Shown: piece after piece, positions 8,513 through 17,375 of the stretch
Layout of the letters: each line of letters starts with the position of its first letter
Position numbering within the stretch: the stretch's first letter is position 1
Assembly (NCBI GenBank): GCA_963815355.1
Contig: CAWFGJ010000006.1
Location: forward strand, 1-64,000
Source of the DNA: JAPUEK01 sp963815355
GTDB taxonomy: Bacteria; Pseudomonadota; Alphaproteobacteria; Rhodobacterales; Rhodobacteraceae
DNA: 64,000 nt
Direction of reading: 5' to 3'
Notes under the pieces: generated by a model
Database searches by the model: none
What the model was told of the DNA's origin: nothing
What the model saw: only the letters and a program-made list of their open reading frames with translations
Made by a program: the position numbers and the translations under genes

Positions 8513-9003
8513 GGTCACTGATGTGCTTGACCATGGTGAGTGCGACCCCAGCGGCAGCCGCGGCCTTGGCGATCGCGTAGCCCTCCATGTCAACGATGTC
8601 GGCGACCACGGCGAGCAATTCGCGATCTGCCGCGCTTGCCACAAAACGATCGCCTGTGGCGAGGATCAGACCCTCTCGGGACAGGTTGATCGGCAGGCTG
8701 CAGTGCACTTCTGCGATTGCGAAGATCGATGCGTCGTCAACGTCGTGCTTCGACACTGTTGCTGACGAGGTGCGTGCCGGTGACGGCTGGTTTGAGGGCA
8801 CCAGCGGTCCCAAGATTGATGAGCTCGCTCGGTCGCCCCACGCTCAGGGCAGTGGCAACGGCAACTGCGGCATTGACTTTGCCGGCACCCGTTACCAACA
8901 CAGGGAGCCCCAGATCGCGTAATGCCACGGCCTCAAGTTCGAGCGCGACGACCAGAAGCGGTGGATCAGATGGAGAGACGGTGCCGTGGTCGGGGCTGGG
9001 CAA
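8505..9003 (-). pseudogene. PNP/UDP-type nucleosidase (MTA/SAH nucleosidase-like), frameshifted and 3'-truncated
   Basis: The first half reads LLVVALELEAVALRDLGLPV, then GAGKVNAAVAVATAL and GTAGALKP. After one frameshift near 8757-8767 it continues HDVDDASIFAI...GDRFVASAADRE...DIVDMEGYAIAKAAA and KHISDQA. The glycine-rich GAGKVNAA, the GTAGAL phosphate loop and the D-MEGYA substrate-binding motif define nucleoside phosphorylase/nucleosidase enzymes, which cleave the N-glycosidic bond of adenosine thioethers or hypoxanthine nucleosides. No ATG fits; a TTG at 9003 is a possible start. The last ~20 residues are lost at the junction. It lies downstream of yceI on the same strand. Confidence 0.7.
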
Positions 9004-9038
9004 GGGTAGTCCGCCCTTTGCAGTCGAAATGCAGCGAA

Positions 9039-9060
9039 GGCCCCTCCCGAAGGAGGGGCC
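9039..9060. terminator. Hairpin terminator downstream of yceI
   Basis: A perfect 9-bp GC-rich stem (GGCCCCTCC / GGAGGGGCC) with a CGAA loop lies 25 bp after the yceI stop codon, between it and the nucleosidase. There is no U-tract, as is common in high-GC actinobacteria. Confidence 0.65.
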
Positions 9061-9084
9061 CACGTGTCGTGTGTGGTGTGGCAA

Positions 9085-9435
9085 TTACGCCTGAAGAGCG
9101 GCCTGCACGTTGAGTTCGAGCTTGACCTCGTCACCGATGAGCACGCCACCGGTCTCGAGCGCGGCGTTGTACTCAATGCCGAAATCCTTGCGGTTGATCT
9201 TGCCGGTGGCCTCGAAGCCAGCCTTGGTGTTGCCCCACGGGTCGGTGTTCACGCCTGCGAACTCAACGTCGAGCCTCGACGGACTTCGTGACACCACGAA
9301 GGGTGAGGTCGCCGATGAGCTTGAGGTCGCTGCCCGAACCCGTAACGGCGGTCGACGTGAAGGTCCAGGTCGGGTGGTTCTCGATGTCGAAGAAGTCACC
9401 GGACTTGATGTGTCCCGTCGCGGTTCTCGTCGCGG
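9085..9435 (-). pseudogene. YceI-family protein, C-terminal two thirds, frameshifted
   Basis: YceI proteins are lipocalin-like barrels that bind isoprenoid lipids. Visible in order: DENRDGHIKSGDFFDIENHP, WTFTSTAVTGSGSDLKLIGD, LTLRGVTKSVELDVEFAGV, then NTDPWGNTKAGFEATGKINR and KDFGIEYNAALETGG, ending ELNVQAALQA. Two single-base insertions are evident: one near 9282, where GAG-CTC became GAGG-CTC, and one in the GGG run near 9420. The N-terminal third is missing at 9435. The wording NTDPWGNTKAGFEATGKI is typical of actinobacterial members, unlike the surrounding proteobacterial genes. Confidence 0.85.
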
Positions 9436-9445
9436 CCTGCCGCCG
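9432..9445. other. Chimeric junction 4: YceI into FAD oxidoreductase; start of the contiguous Rhodobacteraceae part
   Basis: The YceI frame (minus) can be followed to DENRD at about 9426-9435, and the FAD-oxidoreductase frame (plus) from PPVVELSLASGAYF at about 9440. Both genes are cut. To the right of this point the large majority of reading frames are intact for the rest of the window. Confidence 0.75.
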
Positions 9446-10354
9446 GTGGTGGAACTGTCCCTCGCCTCGGGCGCCTATTTCACGGCCAACGAAGGTATCC
9501 TGTCGCCCCGTGGCATGATGATCATCGGCAAGGCGGATGAGGCCGACGCCTTTGCCCGTGACGCGGAAAACCTGTCTCTGCACCCGGTGTTGCTGGATGA
9601 GGCGCGCGCCGTCGTGCCGATCCTCAACCCCGCCGTCGTGGCCCATGTCGCAATGGCCAACCACGCCTGGGACATCGACACCGACCTGTTGCTGCAAGGC
9701 TTCGCCCGGACCGCAAAATCCAATGGGGCCAAACTGTTGACCTCTGCCAAGGCCACCAGGATCGGCAAGATTCCTGCGGGTTGGCTGGTGGAAAGTGCGG
9801 CGGGCACCTTCACTGCAACCACGCTTGTCAATGCCTCCGGCGCCTGGGCCGATGCGACCGCGATCATGGCCGGGGTCAAACCGCTGGGCTTCCAACCGAT
9901 GCGCCGCTCCATGGCCCGCATCCCCGCCCCCGGTGGCCATGATGTGTCGGGCTGGCCGATGTTGTTTGGCGTTGGTGAGACGTGGTACGCCAAGCCCGAC
10001 GCTGGCGCACTTCTCGTCTCACCGGCGGAAGAGCACCCGATGGACCCGCACGACGCATGGGCCGACGACATGGTCCTTGCCGAGGGTCTGGCGCGCTATG
10101 AGGAAATGGTGACCGAACCAGTAACCCGCGTCATCTCCAACTGGGCCGGATTGCGCACCTTCGCCCCCGACCGGGTGCTCGTCATCGGTCGCGACCCACG
10201 AGAGCCGTCGTTCTTCTGGCTGGCCGGACAAGGTGGCTATGGCTTCCAATCCTCGCCAGCGGCCAGCCAACTGGCGGCCGACCTTCTGTCCGGCGGGGTG
10301 CCTTCGGCCTCCACCAGCCTGATCGGTACCCTGTCTCCTGGTCGGTTCCTCTAG
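9440..10354 (+). pseudogene. FAD-dependent oxidoreductase (D-amino-acid oxidase family), 5' end missing
   Basis: About 304 C-terminal codons of a DAO-type flavoenzyme, which oxidises amines or amino acids. The FAD-binding N-terminus (GxGxxG) is lost at the junction. What remains has LHPVLLDEARAVVPILNP, the ILLQGFARTAKSNGA-type helix, TTLVNASGAWADATA (second FAD contact, as in glycine/sarcosine oxidases), MRRSMARIPAPGG and the C-terminal LAGQGGYGFQSSPAASQLAA, which closes the flavin site. It is followed after 111 bp by an AhpD-like gene. The substrate cannot be told from the sequence. Confidence 0.85.
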
Positions 10355-10465
10355 GCCATCCGGCTGATTTCACGCCAGAATTAACCCATGTCTGCGCGCA
10401 TTGATCCGGATCAATGCCGCAACAGCACCTTCCTGCGATACCACTTGCAGCACAAGGAGCCTGAC

Positions 10466-10810
10466 ATGAGCTACAAAGCCGAAACCGCGCAGATCCGCAC
10501 CGAGTTGCGTGCCCTGCACAAGCTGAACCCGGAATCCGCCAAGGGATTTTCCGCCCTGTCCCAAGGGGCGATGACCGATGGAATGCTGCCGAAAAAGGAA
10601 CGCGAATACGTGGCTTTGGCCATCGCGGTGACCCAGCGCTGCACACCCTGCGTTGCCCTGCATGTTGAGGCCCTGATCAAATACGGTGCCACCCGCGAAG
10701 AGCTTGGAAGCGTTCTGGCGGTCTGCGTGCAGATGGGCGGCGGCCCGGCGCTCATGTATGCGGCCCATGCGCTGGCCGCATGGGATGAAATGGCCCCCCC
10801 GCCCGCCTGA
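10466..10810 (+). CDS. Carboxymuconolactone decarboxylase / AhpD-like protein
   Basis: A 114-residue all-helical protein with the AhpD-type active site TQRCTPCVALHVEALIKYGA: a CxxC pair followed by His, and the GATREEL turn. Members act as alkylhydroperoxidases or as decarboxylases; the CxxC...H signature favours the peroxidase type. The start at 10466 (MSYKAETAQIRTEL) has an AAGGAG ribosome binding site 7 nt upstream. An ATG further upstream at 10388 in the same frame lacks one and would add unrelated residues. Confidence 0.88.
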   Translation: MSYKAETAQIRTELRALHKLNPESAKGFSALSQGAMTDGMLPKKEREYVALAIAVTQRCTPCVALHVEALIKYGATREELGSVLAVCVQMGGGPALMYAAHALAAWDEMAPPPA

Positions 10811-10896
10811 CCCCAGACCAGCAATGAAGCGCCTGCCGCCCGGCGCCCGCTCGGTGGCCCAATGACATGCCCGGAAAACTGCGGCACGATGGGGCA

Positions 10897-11700
10897 ATGC
10901 GCATATCGCTTTCCATGCTGGCCCTCGCCGCAACCCTCGCCGCCTGCGGCCCCCGCCCTCAGGCAGAGCCGCCACATGGCCGCCGTGGCCATACGCAGGC
11001 CGATGTGACAGCGCCACAATTCACCGATGACAAACCCCATCCCGACCTTGTGGCCCCGCTGCGCCGCCACCCGGTGCATGGCATTGATCTATCAAGGTTT
11101 CAAACGGACGTAGATTGGCAAACTGCGCGCGCTTCTGGCGTGAACTTCGCCTTCATCAAAGCCGTTGAGGGCGGCGATCTGGTAGACCCGATGTTTGCAG
11201 ACCACTGGCGCGCGGCAGGTCAGGCCGGGGTGCGCCGCGGGGCTTATCTGTTTTACTACCACTGCCGCCCGGTGGCCGAGCAGGTCCGCTGGTATATCGC
11301 CCACGTCCCCCGCACGCCCGGCGCCCTCCCCCCGGTGCTGGATATGGAATGGACCCCAACGTCTCCCACCTGTCGCAACCGTCGCAGCCCCGAAGTGATC
11401 CGCGCCGATGCCGCCGAAGGTCTGCGCCTGCTGGCACGCCACTACGGCACCACGCCGATCCTTTATACCACTGTCGATTTCTTCGAAGACAACGCGCTTT
11501 GGAAACTGCAAGGCGCAGAATTCTGGCTCCGCTCGGTCGCAGCCCATCCCTCGGATCGCTACCCCGGCCAGCATTGGCAGTTCTGGCAATATAGCGCCAC
11601 CGGGCGTGTGCCGGGGATCAAAGGGCGGACGGACCTGAACGTCTTTGAAGGCTCTCGCGCTGATTGGGCGAACTGGCTTGCCAGCCGGGCGCAGCAGTAA
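10897..11700 (+). CDS. GH25 muramidase (lysozyme) lipoprotein
   Basis: A 267-residue peptidoglycan hydrolase. The start at 10897 gives a lipoprotein signal (MRISLSMLALAATLAACG, lipobox LAAC with Cys17). The GH25 barrel begins at about residue 60: HGIDLSRFQTDVDW (catalytic-site Asp), FAFIKAVEGGDLVDP, GVRRGAYLFYYHCRP, then PVLDMEW (the DxE acid pair) and the C-terminal WQFWQYSATGRVPGI with GRTDLNVFEG. It cleaves the beta-1,4 bond between N-acetylmuramic acid and N-acetylglucosamine, probably from the outer-membrane inner leaflet. An in-frame ATG 30 bp upstream would spoil the signal sequence. A bidirectional terminator follows. Confidence 0.9.
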   Translation: MRISLSMLALAATLAACGPRPQAEPPHGRRGHTQADVTAPQFTDDKPHPDLVAPLRRHPVHGIDLSRFQTDVDWQTARASGVNFAFIKAVEGGDLVDPMFADHWRAAGQAGVRRGAYLFYYHCRPVAEQVRWYIAHVPRTPGALPPVLDMEWTPTSPTCRNRRSPEVIRADAAEGLRLLARHYGTTPILYTTVDFFEDNALWKLQGAEFWLRSVAAHPSDRYPGQHWQFWQYSATGRVPGIKGRTDLNVFEGSRADWANWLASRAQQ

Positions 11701-11738
11701 CCACCCCGCCCAGTGCAACCAACCGACCGCAAAACAAA

Positions 11739-11759
11739 GGCCGCCCCCAAAGGGCGGCC
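11739..11759. terminator. Bidirectional hairpin terminator
   Basis: An 8-bp perfect stem (GGCCGCCC / GGGCGGCC) with a 5-nt loop sits in the 86-bp gap between the convergent GH25 gene and the dimethylglycine-dehydrogenase-like gene. A-rich sequence lies to its left. Confidence 0.7.
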
Positions 11760-11786
11760 CTGTTCATCTCATTTGGCGGCAAGGGT

Positions 11787-14282
11787 TTAGCCGTCAACCC
11801 GGATACGGGCGTTGGATGGGTCAAACGGGCTGTCCTCGGTGACCACGCAATCCCAAAGCTCCCGGTTCATCCGCACCTTTAGCTTTTGCCCGATCACGGC
11901 CAGATCGGGGCGCACATAGCCCATACCGATCTGCTTGCCAAAGGCCACCGAATAGCCGCCCGAGGTCAGTCGGCCAATCTTTTCACCCTCATGCAGCAAG
12001 GCTTCCTTGCCCCAAGGATCGGTATCGCTTGGCCCGTCAATCAGCAGCGTGACACATTTGGACCGGATACCCGTGGCCAGCATCGCCTCTTTGCCTAGGA
12101 AATCCTTGGACAAATCGACGAAGCGGTCCAGCGCCGCCTCAAGCGGTGTCGCGTCCCGGCCCAACTCATTGCCAAAGGCGCGGTAGGATTTTTCCTGCCG
12201 AAGCCAGTTTTGTGACCGCGCGCCAACCAGCTTCATCCCGTGCTTTTCGCCTGCCGCCAGCAACTGATCCCAAAGGTAACGCTGCATCTCGATCGGATGG
12301 TGAAGCTCCCAACCCAATTCGCCCGTATAGGCAACGCGGATCGCGTTCACCGGGCACATGCCCAGTTCAATCTTGCGCGCCGAAAGCCACGGAAAACGCT
12401 TGTTCGAAAGCGCAGTCTCCGGCGTGGCATCCTTGATCAATTCGGCCAGAATCTTGCGGCTGTTCGGCCCGGCAATTGCGAAAACACCCCACTGGGTCGT
12501 CACATCATGGATTTCGATATAGCCAAATTTAGGCGCCATATCTTCCGCGCATTTACGCAGATAGTCGGCGTCATAAGCCGTCCATGCGCCGGCGGAGACG
12601 AGGTAATAGTCGTTCTCGCCATTACGGACGATGGTGTATTCGGTCCGCGTCGTTCCGGTTGGCGTCAAGGCGTAGGTCAGGTTGATCCGCCCGACCTTTG
12701 GCAAGGCATTGCAGGTGAACCAGTCAAGGAAGGCCGTGGCACCGGGGCCTTTGACGACGTGTTTGGTAAACGCAGTCGCGTCGATCAGCCCGGCAGTTTC
12801 GCGGATCGCCTTGGCTTCGTCTACGGCGTACTGCCACCAGCCACCGCGACGGAAGCTGCGTGCGTTGTGGTCGAAATCCTCGGGTGCGTTCAACGGGCCG
12901 TAATAGATCGGCCGCTCCCAGCCATTCACTTGCCCGAATTGCGCGCCAAGCGCTTTCTGGCGGTCATAGACAGGGGCAGTGCGCAACGGGCGGCACGCCT
13001 CACGCTCTTCGTCCGGATGGTGCAGGATGAAGACGTGGTCGTAGCATTCCTCATTCTTGCGCGCGGCATATTCGGTGGTGATCCAGTTGCCATAACGGCG
13101 TGGATCAAGGCTGGCCATGTCGATCTCGGCCTCGCCATTCACCATCAACTGGGCCAGATAATATCCCGTGCCCCCCGCAGCGGTGATCCCAAAGGAAAAG
13201 CCTTCGGCGATCCACATATTCCGCAGGCCCGGCACCGGACCAACCAACGGGTTACCGTCAGGTGTGTAACAGATCGGGCCGTTGAAATCGTCTTTCAGCC
13301 CAACCACTTCCGAGGACGGAAGCCGGTGGATGAAGTCCATGTATTCCTTTTCGATCCGCTCCAGATCCAGCGGGAACAGATCGGCGCGGAAGCTGTCGGG
13401 CACGCCAAATTCAAACCGCGCCGGAGCGCCTTTCTCATAGGGCCCAAGGATCCAGCCGCCCCGCTCTTCGCGCACATACCACTTGGCATCGGCATCGCGC
13501 AGAACCGGGTGTTCGGGGTTGTTCTTGCGGTATTCGACCAGCATCGGATCGGGCTCGGTCACGATGAACTGATGCTCCACCGGAATGGCCGGGATCTTGA
13601 TCCCCAACAACTTCGCGGTCCGCTGCGCGTGGTTGCCCGTCGCGGTCACCACATGCTCGGCCCGGATTTCGAATGTCTCGTCCGAGGCGACCAGATTGCC
13701 GCCCTTGTCCACCATGCGGGTACACGACACGATCCATTCTGAGCCGGTCCACTTATAGCCATCGACCTGCACCTTGCGCTCGATCGTGGCGCCGTGCTGA
13801 CGTGCGCCCTTGGCCATCGCTTGGGTGACATCGGCAGGGTTAATGTAGCCATCCTGCGGGTGATACAGCGCGCCAACCAGATCATCGGTCCGCAGCAACG
13901 GCCAGCGGTCCTTCATCTCTTTGGGCGACAGGAATTCGTGATAGACCCCCGCCGTTTCCGCAACAGAGGAGTAGAGCATATACTCATCCATCCGCTCTTG
14001 CCGCTGCGCCATCCGCAGGTTGCCCACCACCGCGAATCCGGCATTCAGCCCGGTTTCAGCCTCAAGCGATTTGTAGAAATCTACCGAGTATTTGTGGATA
14101 TGGGTGGTGGCGAAGCTCATGTTGAACAACGGCAGCAAACCTGCCGCGTGCCATGTCGAGCCCGAGGTCAGCTCATCGCGCTCAACCAGCAGGGTGTCCC
14201 ACCCGGCTTTGGCAAGGTGATAGGCGATCCCGTTGCCGACCGCACCGCCACCGACAACAAGGGCTTTGACATGGGTTTTCAT
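11787..14282 (-). CDS. GcvT-fused FAD oxidoreductase, dimethylglycine/sarcosine dehydrogenase-like
   Basis: An 831-residue two-part flavoenzyme. Residues ~1-400: DAO domain with the dinucleotide fold VKALVVGGGAVGNGIAYHLA, ELTSGSTWHAAGLLP (the histidine/tryptophan region that holds the flavin in this family) and a FAO_M linker. Residues ~430-830: aminomethyltransferase GcvT fold with DATAFTKHVVKGPGA, TEYTIVRNGENDYYLVSAG, YTGELGWELHHP, LDRFVDLSKDFLGKEA and a C-terminal barrel. Such enzymes demethylate dimethylglycine, sarcosine or similar N-methyl compounds and pass the carbon to tetrahydrofolate; roseobacters carry many paralogues for marine methylamines and betaine. The start at 14282 (MKTHVKALVVGGG) is chosen at the nucleotide fold; an upstream extension has no homologous character. 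Confidence 0.9.
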   Translation of the reverse strand: MKTHVKALVVGGGAVGNGIAYHLAKAGWDTLLVERDELTSGSTWHAAGLLPLFNMSFATTHIHKYSVDFYKSLEAETGLNAGFAVVGNLRMAQRQERMDEYMLYSSVAETAGVYHEFLSPKEMKDRWPLLRTDDLVGALYHPQDGYINPADVTQAMAKGARQHGATIERKVQVDGYKWTGSEWIVSCTRMVDKGGNLVASDETFEIRAEHVVTATGNHAQRTAKLLGIKIPAIPVEHQFIVTEPDPMLVEYRKNNPEHPVLRDADAKWYVREERGGWILGPYEKGAPARFEFGVPDSFRADLFPLDLERIEKEYMDFIHRLPSSEVVGLKDDFNGPICYTPDGNPLVGPVPGLRNMWIAEGFSFGITAAGGTGYYLAQLMVNGEAEIDMASLDPRRYGNWITTEYAARKNEECYDHVFILHHPDEEREACRPLRTAPVYDRQKALGAQFGQVNGWERPIYYGPLNAPEDFDHNARSFRRGGWWQYAVDEAKAIRETAGLIDATAFTKHVVKGPGATAFLDWFTCNALPKVGRINLTYALTPTGTTRTEYTIVRNGENDYYLVSAGAWTAYDADYLRKCAEDMAPKFGYIEIHDVTTQWGVFAIAGPNSRKILAELIKDATPETALSNKRFPWLSARKIELGMCPVNAIRVAYTGELGWELHHPIEMQRYLWDQLLAAGEKHGMKLVGARSQNWLRQEKSYRAFGNELGRDATPLEAALDRFVDLSKDFLGKEAMLATGIRSKCVTLLIDGPSDTDPWGKEALLHEGEKIGRLTSGGYSVAFGKQIGMGYVRPDLAVIGQKLKVRMNRELWDCVVTEDSPFDPSNARIRVDG

Positions 14283-14467
14283 GGGGGCAGACTCCGCGTT
14301 GGAATTTTGCTTCTTATGTGCCTGAACCGTGGGGGATCGGACAAGGGGGCCGACATTCGCCAGATAAAAACGACATGAGGTGCGAAAAGCGGCATCCGCC
14401 CACCTGACCGCCTTTGTCACTTGCCGCAACGACCTGGCTTTGCCAGTGTCCGGGCAGGTTTTAAGGG

Positions 14468-15283
14468 ATGCTTTTCATGCGCGCGTCGGTTCTGGTTTCG
14501 GCCCTTTTGGTGCTTTTAGGCGCCGCCGCGCCTGCGGCTTTTGCCGAAGACGGGGTTTTCGTCTGGAACGACCCCAAGGCCAAGGCGATCCGGATGATCC
14601 GCCTGCAAAACAACGACCCCAGCACCGCCACTGCGGCCTATACGCTAACCAAGCTGTCAGCCGTCTCCGCCACCATGACGGCGGTGAATTATTACGGCGA
14701 CGCCGTCGGCCTGTGTCGGCAAGAGCGCGACGGCAATGAATCGCCCGCTTGGCTTGCCGGCTATGCGTTGGACGGGGCAGAGCGTTGGCAGCTTTTTTCC
14801 CGCGCCCTCTTTGAAACTGTCGGCAAAGTCCTTCCCAAGGGGCATCAGCTCACCCAATCGGACGACCGTTTCACCTTTGAATGCCTTGATGCCGGGGCGG
14901 CGGACGACCCCAATGCCCTGGCCTTTGACATTGGTGTGCAGTCCGGCCCGCCCGGTTCAGATGGCTACGTAGACGCGGCAAACGCCCAAAACCTGACCGT
15001 CCGGGTTTATGTGCAGGGGAATACGGGCGCAGTCTTGGACGCGGCGCTTGTCACGGATCACGTCTCTCGGCTTACGCTTCAGCAAAATCAACTCAAACAG
15101 CTTTACGTCGATCCCAACAATCAGGTGCTTTTTTTCATTTCGGACGGCGTGGGGCTGGTCTTGCCCAAAGGCGGGCGCGGACGGGTGCTTTGGAATGGCA
15201 AGCCGATCCAGTGGAAAGGAAAGCCCGTGGTTGAGGGCTTTGATTTCGCGTGGTCCCTGCCCGTCGTGCACCCGGACTATTAA
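14468..15283 (+). CDS. Secreted protein of unknown function
   Basis: 271 residues with a clear signal peptide (MLFMRASVLVSALLVLLGAA, cleavage near AFAED). The mature part begins DGVFVWNDPKAKAIRMIRLQ and contains two cysteines (CRQERD, FECLD) and beta-rich stretches. No domain is recognised. It is transcribed divergently from the dimethylglycine-dehydrogenase-like gene (185-bp gap), and its stop overlaps the convergent znuB stop by 4 bp. A start 9 bp downstream (MRAS) is equally possible. Confidence 0.75.
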   Translation: MLFMRASVLVSALLVLLGAAAPAAFAEDGVFVWNDPKAKAIRMIRLQNNDPSTATAAYTLTKLSAVSATMTAVNYYGDAVGLCRQERDGNESPAWLAGYALDGAERWQLFSRALFETVGKVLPKGHQLTQSDDRFTFECLDAGAADDPNALAFDIGVQSGPPGSDGYVDAANAQNLTVRVYVQGNTGAVLDAALVTDHVSRLTLQQNQLKQLYVDPNNQVLFFISDGVGLVLPKGGRGRVLWNGKPIQWKGKPVVEGFDFAWSLPVVHPDY

Positions 15284-16071
15284 CGCCGCAGCATCCGGCC
15301 AAACACCGCCGACCCCGCAAAGATCAGCGCCGCCGCCGACACAATCGACGGCCCTGCAGGTGTATCCTGCCAAAGCGACAGGCCAAGCCCGGCAAGGCTC
15401 GACAAAGCCCCGACACCAATGGCAAGGGCAGCCATCGCTTCAGGCGTCCGCGACAGCCCGCGCGCGGCAGCCGCCGGGATGATCAACATCGCCGCGATCA
15501 GCAGCGCGCCGACGACCTTCAGCGCCACCGCCACAACCACCGCCAAGGCCAGCGTCAGCACCAATCGCTCCCGATCCGGGTTCAGACCCGAGGCATGGGC
15601 CAAATCCTCGTTCAGCGTGGCCGTCAGCAAGGCTTGCCAGCGCCACGCCAACAACCCCAGCACCAACAGCGCTCCGCCCCAGACAAAGGCCAGATCGCTT
15701 TTCGACACTGCAAGGATATCGCCAAACAGATAGGCAGAAAGATCGGTCCGCACCCCCGGCACAAAACTGATGGCCACCAGACCAAAAGCCAGCGCGCCAT
15801 GCGCCAGAACGCCCAAGGTCGTGTCCATGGCCCAACCCCGCGCAGCCAAGGTCGAAACCGTCCCCGCCATCGCCAATGCGACCAACAAGGTGCCAATACC
15901 GATCGGCAGGTTCATGGCCAGCGCTAAAGCCACCCCAAGGATCGCCGCGTGCGAAGTCGCATCCCCAAAGTACGCCATCCGCCGCCACACCACGAAAGAG
16001 CCAAGCGGTCCCGTCGCCAGCGCAAGACCGATCCCGGCCAAGGCCGCACGGACAAGGAAATCATCAAACAT
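15280..16071 (-). CDS. znuB: Zinc ABC transporter permease ZnuB
   Basis: An ABC-3 family permease (about 263 residues, 7-8 hydrophobic segments) that forms the inner-membrane channel for Zn(II). Landmarks: FDDFLVRAALAGIGLALATGPLGSFVVWRRMAYFGDATSHAAILGVALAL is the ABC-3 N-terminus (given here only as residues ~2-50 with key FGDATSHAA), then YLFGDIL and VVGALLIAAMLIIPAAAARG. The ATG at 16071 overlaps the znuC stop by 8 nt, implying translational coupling; an ATG 12 bp upstream is an alternative. It is the third gene of zur-znuC-znuB. Confidence 0.93.
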   Translation of the reverse strand: MFDDFLVRAALAGIGLALATGPLGSFVVWRRMAYFGDATSHAAILGVALALAMNLPIGIGTLLVALAMAGTVSTLAARGWAMDTTLGVLAHGALAFGLVAISFVPGVRTDLSAYLFGDILAVSKSDLAFVWGGALLVLGLLAWRWQALLTATLNEDLAHASGLNPDRERLVLTLALAVVVAVALKVVGALLIAAMLIIPAAAARGLSRTPEAMAALAIGVGALSSLAGLGLSLWQDTPAGPSIVSAAALIFAGSAVFGRMLRR

Positions 16072-16840
16072 GGGGATGCTCATGAGCAGAAGGGTGTTGA
16101 TCGCCAGCATGGTCATTGTGCGGATGGTGGTGATCGTGACTGTGATCATGCTGGTGCTGGTACAGCGCCAAAGCCCCCTGCGTGCCCAAGCCGAACAAGG
16201 CCCGATACTCTGGCGCGTTGGACACCACGCGTGGTGTCCCCTCACAGCAGATGTGGCGGTTCAGACAGATGACGCGGTCGCTCGCGGCCATCACGACGTG
16301 CAGATCATGCGAAACCATCAAGACCGCAGCCCCGGTTTCCTTGCGGACCTCACTGATCAATCGGTAAAACCCGGCCTCCCCCGGCTGGTCAAGACCTTGG
16401 GTCGGCTCATCCAGCATCAAAATCTGCGGATCGACCAAAAGGGCTCTCGCCAACAAGACCCGTTGCAACTGGCCGCCCGACAGTGCCGTCATCTGCCGCA
16501 GTCCCAAACCTTCAAGCCCGACACGCGCCAAGGCTCCCACCGCCGCCGCATCGCTCACCCGCTTTGGCAGTGACAAAAACCTGCGCACCGTGATTGGCAT
16601 GCTTCGGTCAATCGCGAGGCGTTGAGGTACATAACCAATTCGCAAGTCTTCTGCCCGCTCTACATAGCCGGAAGATAAAGGTAAGATCCCAAGAAGAGCC
16701 CGCAAGAGCGTCGTCTTGCCCGACCCATTCGGCCCAAGAATGGTCACGATCTCGCCCGGCTCGACCTTCAGGCTAACATCGCTGACCACCTCTTCGCCGC
16801 CAAACTGCAAGCTGATATTTTCGGCGCGAATCAAGCTCAT
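16064..16840 (-). CDS. znuC: Zinc ABC transporter ATPase ZnuC with His-rich tail
   Basis: A 258-residue ATPase: Walker A LGPNGSGKTTLLRAL (~36-50), Q-loop GYVPQRLAI, signature LSGGQLQRVLLARALL, Walker B ILMLDEPTQGLD and H-loop VSHDLHVV. The last ~30 residues are exceptionally rich in histidine (HQHDHSHDHHHPHNDHAG and further His), a probable zinc-binding or zinc-sensing tail that core ATPases lack. The start at 16840 (MSLIRAENISLQFGG) overlaps the zur stop by 4 nt (ATGA), so zur, znuC and znuB are translated as one operon repressed by zinc. Confidence 0.94.
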   Translation of the reverse strand: MSLIRAENISLQFGGEEVVSDVSLKVEPGEIVTILGPNGSGKTTLLRALLGILPLSSGYVERAEDLRIGYVPQRLAIDRSMPITVRRFLSLPKRVSDAAAVGALARVGLEGLGLRQMTALSGGQLQRVLLARALLVDPQILMLDEPTQGLDQPGEAGFYRLISEVRKETGAAVLMVSHDLHVVMAASDRVICLNRHICCEGTPRVVSNAPEYRALFGLGTQGALALYQHQHDHSHDHHHPHNDHAGDQHPSAHEHPHV

Positions 16841-17358
16841 AGCAGTGCGCCCGGCTTGCAAGCAGGGCAAAGACCGAGGGCCTCAATGCTCGCGCGCTCA
16901 ACCGCAAATCCGCTTCCCGCCGTCGCCTCGCGCAGCGCAGCAAGCACCGGCGCGGCTGTCGCCTCAGCAACGGAATGGCAAACCCGGCAAATCAAAAACG
17001 CCGGCACATGCGCCTCCCCGGGATGCATGCAGGCGGCAAAGGCGTTCAACCGCTGAATACGGTGTGCAAGCCCTTGTTCTTCAAGGAAATCAAGTGCTCG
17101 ATAAACCAAAGGTGGTTGATTGCCAAACCCTTCAGAAACCAATCTATTCAGCAATTCATAGGCTCCCAAAGCACGATGCGCCTCCAGCAAAATCTCCAGA
17201 ACCCGGCGACGGACCGGGGTCAGACGTGCACCACTTTCAGCCACCATTGCCTCACCGCGCTGAAATGCGTCTTGCGCGCACAACCGATGATCGTGGGGCG
17301 CGAACGCTAACTCAGGCGTCGCGCAGCCCGGACAGTGGGAATGGCTTGGCATGGGCAT
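16837..17358 (-). CDS. zur: Zinc uptake regulator Zur (Fur family)
   Basis: A 173-residue metalloregulator. An N-terminal extension with His and Cys (MPMPSHSHCPGC) precedes the winged-helix domain (GARLTPVRRRVLEILLEAHR, QPPLVYRALDFLEEQGLAHR). The dimerisation domain has the FAACMHPGEAHVPAFLICRVCHSV zinc region (key residues: H-P-G-E-A-H, then CxxC), and a C-terminal CPAC pair completes the structural Zn site. With zinc bound it would repress znuABC. The first gene of zur-znuCB, divergent from znuA over a 73-bp gap containing a Zur-like box. MPSHSHC (17352) is an alternative start. Confidence 0.92.
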   Translation of the reverse strand: MPMPSHSHCPGCATPELAFAPHDHRLCAQDAFQRGEAMVAESGARLTPVRRRVLEILLEAHRALGAYELLNRLVSEGFGNQPPLVYRALDFLEEQGLAHRIQRLNAFAACMHPGEAHVPAFLICRVCHSVAEATAAPVLAALREATAGSGFAVERASIEALGLCPACKPGALL

Positions 17359-17375
17359 GGGTTATTTCGGCTCTT

